A stretch of DNA of 64,000 nucleotides from Areca catechu (taxonomy: Eukaryota; Streptophyta; Magnoliopsida; Arecales; Arecaceae): assembly GCA_021397845.1 (NCBI GenBank), contig CM038044.1, forward strand, positions 39,108,354 through 39,172,353. Reading direction: 5' to 3'. Below the pieces are notes generated by a model. It ran no database searches. It saw only the letters and a list, made by a program, of their open reading frames with translations, and was not told the origin of the DNA. How positions within the stretch are numbered: position 1 is the stretch's first letter; every line of letters begins with the position of its first letter. The position numbers and the translations under genes are program-made. Positions 56,262-64,000 of the stretch are shown piece by piece.

Positions 56262-56588
56262 CAAGGATTGCCGAACTATGCCGAACCGACCGATTCGGCC
56301 CATACCGAATCAGACTAGTGTCAAATCGGCACGGTTCGGCTATAAAAATCGATCTCCCTTTAAAAATATAAAAAAATTAGGAACTGGCCCGAACCGCAAT
56401 GAACCGGTTGATTCGGCCGCTTCGAGACGGGTTCGATCCGGTTCGAACCAGTTTTCAATTTTTTTGGGTTGTTAGTTGAAAGGGATAAGGAAGATAATTT
56501 TTTCTCAATTCACCAAAACTGGTACCCATATCGGTACAATATAGTACGGTACGGTACCGGTCAATCCAGATCAGTTCAGCGATCCTTG
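56262..56588. mobile_element. Two-armed hAT MITE, 327 bp, perfect TSD
   Basis: Starts CAAGGATTGCCGAACTATGC and ends AGCGATCCTTG. The TSD GGTGAGAT is perfect (56254-56261 and 56589-56596). The left half carries CCGAACC/GGTTCGG motifs, as at the 5' end of the long hAT copies; the right half carries GGTACC/ACGGTACGG motifs, as at their 3' end. The sister Copia copy has a single GGTGAGAT at 56966-56973. Confidence 0.95.
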
Positions 56589-57015
56589 GGTGAGATATAA
56601 GAGAGTGGATAAAATTGTTGGATGAAGTGATAATCAAGCTCAATATGCTTCATCCTTTCATGAAAAACCAGATTGTTACTCATGTGAATTGTACTTTGGT
56701 TGTCATAGTACAAGGGAGCTGGAGAAGAGGTATGGACACATATGGGAGAGTAGACATGAAGCTAAACAGCCACTCCTGCAGTATTTTGAGCAGCACAGAA
56801 AATATACTAAGGAAATGGTAAATATGAGTATATAAAGAGTATGTGCATTATGCACTATCTCTACACCGTGCCTGAAACACAAGGTTACCATCTAGTTTGC
56901 TCGATAAATACCAAAAATGAGTAGTAATATGTGTCTTCATAAGAAGGTCAGCAATTTGTTCAATGGGTGAGATATAAGTTAAATGTGGATAAAAACTATT
57001 GGATGAAGTGATAAT

Positions 57016-57289
57016 CAAGGTTTTAAATCCTGTGGAACAGGGCTGTCCCGATTTTTTCATTGAATGGGATGCATCGGCATCCCACCCCATTTTGACACTC
57101 AGGACATGGGATGTTCCAAGGCATCCTGTTTGGGATGCTAAGACATTGACAGGATGTCCTGTCCCAATACATAAGAGGGTACCCCATCCTGATGTCCCAC
57201 GGGACATCCCGATGTCTCATGGGATATCTCGGTGTCTCATGGGATATCCCGGTGTCTTGCACGATATCTTGCCGGGACCTAAATCCTTG
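57016..57289. mobile_element. GGGAC-type MITE, 274 bp, perfect TSD
   Basis: Starts CAAGGTTTTAAATCCTGTGG and ends CCTAAATCCTTG. The TSD GTGATAAT is perfect (57008-57015 and 57290-57297). It is longer than the 214-bp copies because of a short tandem expansion of a 27-bp CCCGATGTCTCATGGGATAT-type unit near 57190-57260. Copy 1 of the Copia sequence has a single GTGATAAT at 56627-56634. Confidence 0.95.
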
Positions 57290-57383
57290 GTGATAATCGA
57301 ACTCCATATGCTTCATCTGTTCATGAAAACAGGATTTTCAACTATGAGAATTACACTATAGTTGTCATACCATAAAGGAGTTG

Positions 57384-57630
57384 GCCTGAACCAGACCGGC
57401 ACGGATCGGTTCGATACAATACAAGTTGGTTCGGACTGGTACGGCCCGGTTCAGTCCGGTTCGGGTCTGGTTCAAGTCCGGTTTAGCCATCCTTGCTTGA
57501 GAGGGGGGAGGAAGATAGTTTTTTTTTCAATTTATTAAGGCCGGTACACGTACCGGTATGGTACGGTACCGTACCATACTGTACCGGCCGTTGACCGATA
57601 TGGGTTCCGGTGCCAATTTAGCGATCCTTG
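57384..57630. mobile_element. GGTACC-type hAT MITE, left end lost
   Basis: The right end AGCGATCCTTG is followed by GTACAAAT. The body carries GGTTCGG and GGTACC arrays and the central TTGAGAGGGGGGAGG block seen in other copies. The left end begins abruptly after GGAGTTGG with no CAAGG terminus. Confidence 0.75.
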
Positions 57631-58409
57631 GTACAAATAGTCGCAGGGAAGGATATGAAATAAGCAGCATAAAAATCAAATCATAAGCCAAGCATAGCAA
57701 GCAAGAGAATATTGAGAATGCTTCAAGTTATGATAAGGTATCACCTTACAACAAAGCAACACTAGAGGATCATTATCCAAAATAGGCAAAATAGCTGATT
57801 GATGGGAAGCATCAAGTGGAGCATCAGGATGGATGACTAGAAAAAAAGGACTCAGGAAGCGGTTGAGGATGACACAACTAAGTGTAAGCAATAGGAGGCC
57901 ATGTAGTTGGAAGAGTTAAGGCATGTAAATTAGAATATTAGATGATGGCAGAATAGAGTGGAGAAGAAGATATGGGTAAGGGATCCAAAGTGGGAGATGA
58001 AAAGAAAGATCTGGAGCTGAAGAAGAATAATAAGGAATTGAGTTGAAGAAAGTGACATGATTACAAATACAAATCTCTAAGGGGTCATAACATCAATTCC
58101 CTTTATGTTCAGAGCTATATTCTGGAAAAATACACTTAGCTGCCCTGGGTGAGAATTTAGAGCATACCCCAGGAGGAAGAAGTATAAGACAAGCACACTG
58201 AAAATATGGTGTCCATATGTAGAAGGAATAAAGAAAAGATGTTCATAGGGTATCCAACCACGAAGAACAAAAGAAGGAATTCGATTGATAATAAGATTGG
58301 TCGAAATGAAAACTGTCTCAGCCTATAATTTATGAGGTGCACAAGCAGAAGAAAGAAGAAAATGAGCAGTCTCTAAAGGATGACATGTTTTACTTTCAGC
58401 AACACCATT

Positions 58410-58718
58410 CTACTCAGGTCTGTTAAGGGTATGGCTTTCAATGAATGGTACCATGGGAAAGAAGAAAACATTTAAGTTCAATAGATAAATACACACAAGC
58501 TCCATCAGACAGAAATACCTGAATGGGTGGATCAAGCTAGCTATGGACCATACATGTAAGGCCATGATAGATATCAGAGACATCATGATTACATGAGATA
58601 AAACCAAGGTAAAACAAGAATAGTCATCCATGAAACAAAAATGAGAAGATAAACCACCCACAGAAGGTAAAGGTGCCGGACCCCAAATGCCAGAATGCAC
58701 TAAATCAAATGGAGCCAA
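58410..58718 (-). pseudogene. Copia integrase core fragment
   Basis: Reads APFDLVHSGIWGPAPLPSVG then FMDDYSCFTLVL, the start of a Copia integrase catalytic core. The usual D at 'HSDIWGP' is G here, so the first catalytic acidic residue is lost. It ends at a degraded TLNRPE-NGVAE segment (the Q-N-G motif of the third part) with a stop. Confidence 0.85.
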
Positions 58719-58749
58719 AGATTGACTCGCTTGAAGGAAAAGGAAGGGT

Positions 58750-59330
58750 TTGGCGTTTTCTCAACTTCCAGCCCACACAACCAGATAAAAGAGAAAAGTT
58801 TGATAGTACCCAAACTCATGTAAACAAGTCTATAAGAAGAGAAAAAAAGACATGACCTAGTCCATTGTGCCACAGATCAGAAGAAGACAAACGGTGGCAT
58901 GACATGCAGAAGACCACAAAGCCAAGGAGGAAGAAGAGGGAGGAACATGAAGATGTTTCAGTTGATAAAGCTGATCAACTTAACGACCTGTCCCAGCTCC
59001 CAATCCTTTCAGCTGTACAAGGGTCCTGCATGAAACAAGAAGATGAAGAAAATGACATGGTGAAACCAGAATGGCAAGGAATACTAGATACTGGTTTCAC
59101 AGCAAGCAGAGGAACATGTGAGACATTAGATAGGGAAAGTCAACCTCAAGGATCAGCACATGGAGAGTTATAGCCACATCGAGAAATAAGCAGAGGAGTC
59201 CTATCAGCTGTCTGAATTTGAGAATTAGAGAGCATGAGTATGCTTATATAGAAGCATCTGAGTTCATATGATGTGGCCTCAGAGTCTAATATCCAAGAGG
59301 ACTGAGACATACAAGAGTTGGCAGACATAG
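58750..59330 (-). pseudogene. Copia protease and GAG-pre-integrase
   Basis: The frame 59328-59146 reads SSWILDSEATSYE, where the aspartic protease active site D-S-G-A is changed to D-S-E-A, then QIQTADRTPLLISRCG. Below it, degraded frames near 59000-58860 read VDQLYQLKHLHVPPSSS, the GAG-pre-integrase region. Confidence 0.8.
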
Positions 59331-60174
59331 CTGATGGAAACTCAAGAAGACTTGCATTTGATGAAACTGCTGGGCAAGTTGGGTAATTATTGGCTCACTA
59401 AAGGATGTAGTGGTACTGACTCGGGAACCAATAGAAGCAGAAGGTTGTTGATGACAATCCTGCTTCTTTAGTAATCTAAGACATGCTTCCTAAAGAGGCC
59501 CATGATATTTGCAATGATGCACAGGTAATGAGAATTAATGAAACACCCATAACAAAATGATGTAGCTGTTGGCACTCTAAGAAGTGCTGATAATCAGAAT
59601 GATGATTCTTGCCTCGCTAAACTGATATAGCCATCGCTACAGAACAAAAGCCTAACAGGGGGGTATTGCAAAATAAGAAGCAATGTGATGGTTGCTTCCT
59701 CAGTAACAGGCAGCTGAAAGGATGGTGGTCTGGATTCATGCAACAAGGCCTCAGAGAGATGAAGATGAGTATGCAGTATGAATTGTGCTGAGATGATCTC
59801 CCCTTTGACAAGTTGTCAAACACAAGACAGGCAATCTGACTTGAGATGTGCAGAATGAGTCAAGTTGGGATCAGGCTGTGCTTGACAATATGACAAACTG
59901 GCAGCTGGCAGGAGAACCATATAAAGTCACAGCACAGGATTCTCTTCACAATTTGGCCGGAGCTATTGCAGTGGTGACTGTGTAATTCACAGTGTAATTT
60001 CAAAGCTTATGCTTGAAAAAGGAGAAGAGCAGCAAGTTTGATGGTACTCTTGCATAAGGCTACGCAAGACGAGCACCAAGCTCTGCACCAACTCTGCATG
60101 ATCAAGGGCAGTGCAAGAGTGATTTTGAAACCTAGTTAATTAATGAGGCACCCAGCAATCCTTAGACTCCACAA

Positions 60175-60790
60175 CAAAGATCGCTGAACCAGTACCAGGA
60201 CCCATACCGGTCGCCAACTAGTTGGTACAGTTCCGGTTTGGTACCATACTGATATACAGTATGGCAAGCATACCAGTCAAACCAGCACACCAAAAAAAAA
60301 AAAATTTATTTCTTGTGATTTCAAATCACTTTTTTAGGGTTTATTGAATGTTTTTAGATCCAAATAGATGTATGTTAATACTAATTGATGTTTGCATCAC
60401 TTCAATACACTCTTAATTACATGTAATATGAATTTGACTTTCTAGATTTCTAATTTTTAAATTATTAATACAACATATTCTAAAATTATGCCAAAATAAA
60501 ATATTTTGACATAGTTGCCTCTTGTTTTTCCATTTTTCATGAATTTAAAAAAGAGGAAAGAAGGAGAAAGAGGGAAGAGGATGGATCTACGTACCTTTAA
60601 TTAGTATTTTTTTCAAGTTTTTTCTGTGTTTTTCTCGGGTTGTATGGGTTAGAATGAGTTGAATCGGGAAAAATAAGCTTCTCTATGAAACTGAGAGCCT
60701 CTCATACTCTCAATCATATTAATATCCCCCATTCACATAGCTACAGTGTCCGACCCGAACCGGGCCAAAATGCATAATTCAAGGCTGAAC
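60175..60790 (-). mobile_element. Internal-deletion derivative of the hAT element
   Basis: Left end CAAAGATCGCTGAACC followed by a GGTACC-type arm. Then 60335-60410 matches 15160-15250 of copy A (TTTTTAGATCCAAATAGAT, TTGATGTTTGCATCACTTCA) and 60490-60750 matches 19740-20010 (CATTTTTCATGAATTTAAAA, a GAGAGGAAGAAAG-like run). The transposase is missing. The right arm stops at about 60790 after CGACCCGAACCGGGCC, so the right terminus is lost or decayed. Confidence 0.85.
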
Positions 60791-61307
60791 CTTATCACTG
60801 GAAGTTAAAACAGAAAGAAGGGAAGTTCAAGATTGACAACTCGAGCATGAAAGAATCATTATCAGAAGATATATGAAAAGGTCCATGGAGTCAACAACAA
60901 GCAAAGCACTGGAGCTGTAATATCATGGAAAATCAAGAACTGTAATATATGCCATGCTTTGGGAACAGATGAAACACGTAACCTACATATTTTACACAGA
61001 AAAGAGGATGAGACAAGGAAATCAGAAGATGGATCATAATGTAGTGTATGCCTATATAATCTTAAGCCTCAGCTTGTTAAAAAATGGATGTTTACTAGAT
61101 AACATTGGTGTTAGAGAATACTCTATGAAGTTCAAAGCAGATGATGTGTTAATCTTATTAACAAAAGTTAGTGTTTGTAATGGTTACTCCAACATCCAGA
61201 AAAATGTGAAGCATGACACCACCAAGTCACACACTAGACAGAAGCCAGCAGAGGATGACAGCATGTGAACTAATAAATGATAAAGAATGACACTTTATCT
61301 GATACAG
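60791..61307 (+). other. Unassigned; possible intron
   Basis: A 104-codon frame (60954-61268) is Met/Lys/Asn-rich with no motif. The stretch ends in TTTATCTGATACAG before the exon-like segment at 61308. Confidence 0.3.
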
Positions 61308-61422
61308 GAATGATGCAGAAAAGGCAAGAGAGATTGAATTACCATTTGACAATATACTCGTTTTTGAAGTTTTTGGATCAAGTAATCTGAATGAAAACAT
61401 TATACCGATGAGATTATTGTAA
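61308..61422 (+). CDS. Possible last exon of an unknown gene
   Basis: An acceptor-like TTTATCTGATACAG (61294-61307) leads into a frame reading NDAEKAREIELPFDN then ILVFEVFGSSNLNENI and ending in TAA at 61420-61422. Composition (acidic, balanced hydrophobics) looks more coding than its surroundings. I do not recognise the protein. The opposite strand also has a frame, so support is modest. Confidence 0.3.
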
Positions 61423-62084
61423 TTATAGCCAAACAGGTGCAAAGCTTAATAGAGATTCCCAGCAAACATGACCCCAGAGGATCTGCCATTCAGATGGGAA
61501 AGCATCAACTTGCAAGTAGAAGACATCACAAACTGAATGATGATAATAAAAATAATTAGTTAACTCTTTAATTCTTTTGTAATTTTGGAACATTTGTTTC
61601 AGATGTCCCATGAAGTGATTAGTAACTTGGTTGTTAAGGTTCCTAGTTTACTTGGATTAGTCTTAAAGACTTAAAGTGTCTATTGGCACTTAGATCAAAA
61701 ATCATTGAATATAAAGTATTTGAGCAAATGAAACATTACTGTTAGCCAATTTTGACCCCCCTCTCTTTCTCTCTCTCTCTCTCTCTCGCAATGTCTCTTT
61801 TGATGAGAGACGGGATTCTAATATGATACAGGATGATATGCAAGGGATGAAGATGAAAAAATGATATTAAAGCAAGCAAATATTTTTGGATTTTTTTTAT
61901 GGCTGTGATTCCCGAAACTAGACAAGATTAGGTTAGGGTTATCCTGTATCAATTAGCATCCTACCCACATGCTAGATTAATCAAAGAGAAAAGAAAATCA
62001 GGATCCTAGGTCTAAGAAGGCCTATTAGGAGCATGTTCAATCTTCAAGAAATCAGACAAAAAGAGATGGGAATTAGGTTTAACA
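61423..62084. other. No gene; includes CT microsatellite
   Basis: AT-rich, with a 27-bp CT-rich microsatellite at 61761-61787. It may be an intron of the minus-strand gene whose 5' end is proposed at 62085-62500. Confidence 0.35.
61761..61787. repeat. (CT)n microsatellite
   Basis: CTCTCTTTCT followed by an unbroken CT run to 61787. Confidence 0.9.
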
Positions 62085-62500
62085 TACCAGGCAATGATTT
62101 CTAGTTGCTATGAAAGAGATCACTCCGCTCAGATCGGCGTCTGGATGATCCAGTCATTTTACCGCGAATCCGCCGACTTTTTATCAACTTCGTTCAGAGG
62201 CGAAGAAGAATTCATCCAGAGGGCATGGTACCGGAGGGATCCTGCAAACGTCAGGGGTTAGTGTCAAGGATGATGGAACAAATATAAAACGGGGGATTAG
62301 AAGAGTAGTAGAATCGGCCCCGGGGCCGATTTGAGGACCGTAGAAGATGAAGATGCCTGGATCCTTGGAGGGCTGATGGTGGGCGTCTTAGGGCTCTTGC
62401 TTGAATAGACAATGGCTGGGGTTTGGTGGAAGAGGGAGGGATGGTTGGCGGCTAGGGTTTGCTCACAAGAAAAAAAGACAAGTCTCACACTACTTCCAAA
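62085..62500 (-). other. Possible 5' end of a host gene (leader exon)
   Basis: On the minus strand the stretch has plant 5' leader features: AAACCCTAGCCGCC near 62456, C-rich and CCTCC-rich sequence, a GACGTTTGCAG acceptor-like site near 62245, two very short frames (starting MNSSSPLNEV near 62217 and MTGSSRRRSERSD near 62156) and a donor (GTATGTTAA) near 62084. The frames end quickly, so either they are upstream frames or the gene is broken. Confidence 0.3.
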
Positions 62501-62845
62501 GAACACAAATTGTCACAAGAAAAATTCACCAGAGTTTTAATTCATGAAAAGAGATTGTTTTACAAGAGGGGGAGGGGGTGGGTATTTATAGCTTCACCCA
62601 GGTCCTCTCCTTGTTAGGATTGGATTCCAAGGTTTGAGTAGGAAGAGGATTACAAAGGAACACAAATTGTCACAAGAAAAATTCACCAGAGTTTTAATTC
62701 ATGAAAAGAGATTGTTTTACAAGAGGGGGAGGGGGTGGGTATTTATAGCTTCACCCAGGTCCTCTCCTTGTTAGGATTGGATTTCTCTCCTTGTTAGGAT
62801 TGGATTCCAAGGTTTGAGTAGGAAGAGGATTACAAATTTTGATAG
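62501..62845 (+). repeat. 157-bp tandem duplication with TATA-like box
   Basis: 62501-62657 and the copy beginning 62658 appear identical over most of their length (both contain CACAAATTGTCACAAGAAAA and GAGGGGGTGGGTATTTATAG). The second copy has an extra repeat of CTCCTTGTTAGGATTGGATT. Each copy carries TATTTATAGC, so this may be a duplicated LTR promoter. Confidence 0.9.
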
Positions 62846-64000
62846 GAAGAGGATTACAATTCCTTGTTTACTTGGGAGAAGAATATTCTCTTTTGACCTG
62901 GTCTTCTCTTGGGCCTCCTTGGACTTGGTCAAAGGGTCTCCTCTTGGGCTTGGACTGCTTCACTCGTTGGGCTGGGATGACACCTTTGATTGGTCAAAGG
63001 CCTAGGAGGGGGGGCGTCAACATGAATGGGCTAAAGAGGGGCGCCAACTGCTATGGGCCTTGGACTGGGGTGCCAAGGCTAGGGATCTAGGATGCCACTT
63101 CTTCATGAGCTTCTGGGCTGGGGCGCCTGGTATCTTCAAGTGTGTAGGCTCCATGGGCTTGGGCGGCATGAAAGCTCCAGTAGGGTGAAGTTGCAAGGTC
63201 TTCAGCTCCTGGGTGAGGCCTTATAAAACTCCTAGTCTAGGGATCCTCTCCTCTTGTACTTAAAAATTATAGTACTCAAGTAAACTAAACTTACAAATGG
63301 ACTCAAGTAACAGGACTCAATGAATTCAACTTATTACAAAACTTGGCTCACTTTGATATAAGTGACACAGAACTAGTGAATTACAAGACTCAGAATCCTA
63401 TTACAGGACTTAGCAAAAATTGACCAACACATGACTTAAAGAACGAAGTGAAGCTTGAAGTCTATGTCTAATCTGATGTCCCCATCATCTTTTCTTATCT
63501 TTGGTCCCATCTTATATATCTTTGCTCTAGCTTCTGTATGTCATATTTTCTGAATTTTAGTCATGCATCAACAACAAAGCCTCTCATTTAGCCTAAAACC
63601 TTTAGACCTCATTCCCCATGTTCTTTGCATCACAAACACTAAAGGGAAGTTTTGCTTGACCTTATGTTTGCCCTTAATAAAGACTGATAACTGCTATTCC
63701 AAACTAGCTTGAAGATGGTAAATAATCTAATCTGCCCTAACCTTAAATTAATCCCTTCCCAGCAGGGGAAAACCTAAAATAACATGGATGAATGCTGTAA
63801 AGAAAGATATGGAAGAGCCTGAAATAACATTGAAGGGGTTCTCAAATAGGAATTCTTGGCGAATGAGGATCATAAAACCAATCCCAGATAGCTGGGAGAA
63901 GGCCTGATGCTTATTGATATGGTTCCAATTCCAATAGAAGTTCATATTGAAACACTTTTAACTATTTCAAAATATGACATTAATGACTTCAAACCATCCT
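62846..64000. other. Unassigned, probable LTR-like sequence then AT-rich DNA
   Basis: 62880-63220 is rich in GGGCTTGG and GGGGCGCC motifs and may continue the LTR-like unit. From 63250 on it is AT-rich without a supported gene. A 65-codon minus-strand frame (63945-63748) has no recognised domain. Confidence 0.3.

Larger units (their letters stand above)
54950..56790 (-). mobile_element. Copia 3' region, copy 1, with two insertions
   Basis: On the minus strand, RNase H sequence (about 56790-56600; HMSNNLVFHERMKHIELDYH) is followed by the end of the polyprotein and by LTR-like sequence down to about 54950, with ATATAAAGAGTGCATATG near 55013-55030. A MITE (56262-56588) and a Harbinger-like element (55108-56211) interrupt it. 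Copy 2 at 56800-57380 carries the same stretch without these two insertions. Confidence 0.75.
56800..59900 (-). mobile_element. Tnt1/Tork-like Copia remnant, copy 2
   Basis: Minus-strand order: gag fragment (about 59900-59450), protease (59330-59146), GAG-pre-integrase (about 59000-58750), integrase (58718-58410), damaged later pol, then RNase H (about 57380-57000) and the polyprotein end (57000-56848). Two MITEs lie in the RNase H part. RT motifs are not readable, so a large part is lost or very decayed. Confidence 0.8.

Noticed and set aside
57384..57640. A TSD for this MITE
   Set aside because: GTACAAAT follows the right end, but the left end lacks a terminus and a matching 8-mer, so I treat it as truncated.

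Overview
The window is a repeat-dominated plant nuclear region with almost no intact genes. The evidence is plant-type LTR retrotransposons (an Athila-like Ty3/Gypsy element with a tRNA-Asp-type primer site, a chromovirus-like Gypsy element, Copia elements of two types), a tRNA-related SINE with A and B boxes, DUF659/BED-type hAT transposases, AAACCCTA-type untranslated sequence and plant-style splice sites. A non-grass monocot, perhaps a palm, is my guess; that part is a weak inference.

Layout. 1-3600: an old duplication, a SINE with target-site duplication (TSD), one orphan exon (2221-2346) and diffuse repeat. 3900-5106: an LTR. 5107-12395: two decayed units resembling the plant 'putative gypsy-type transposon' (PF04195-like) gene, cut by two hAT miniature elements (MITEs), then a minisatellite upstream of a TATA box. 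12396-22104: a 5'-truncated Copia element on the minus strand, whose RNase H region was hit by a 5.2-kb hAT element (copy A), which was hit by a GGGAC-type MITE, which was hit by a GGTACC-type MITE. 22105-24914: an LTR fragment with a MITE, one WD40-like exon, and an AT microsatellite. 24915-47521: a second full-length hAT element (copy B) with a perfect 8-bp TSD, split by two complete LTR retrotransposons (28841-35305, TSD GAGAC; 35697-47048, TSD ATGAC). 49403-53160: a retroelement with three LTRs and two tiny non-coding internal domains, bounded by TSD GTGCA. 54950-59900: two side-by-side Copia 3' regions that are mutual empty sites for two MITEs, plus a Harbinger-like element. 60175-64000: a deletion derivative of the hAT element, possible fragments of host genes, and a recent 157-bp duplication.

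The main story is one hAT transposon family and its miniature derivatives. Both long copies carry a CCGAACC/GGTTCGG array at the transposase-5' end and a GGTACC/CGGTACG array at the 3' end. At least ten small elements in the window share the CAGGG/CAAGG ends, 8-bp TSDs and one or both arrays. No copy of the transposase is intact here, so mobility would need a transposase from elsewhere. All coordinates and frame calls were read by eye; family names rest on recognised motifs, not on database searches.
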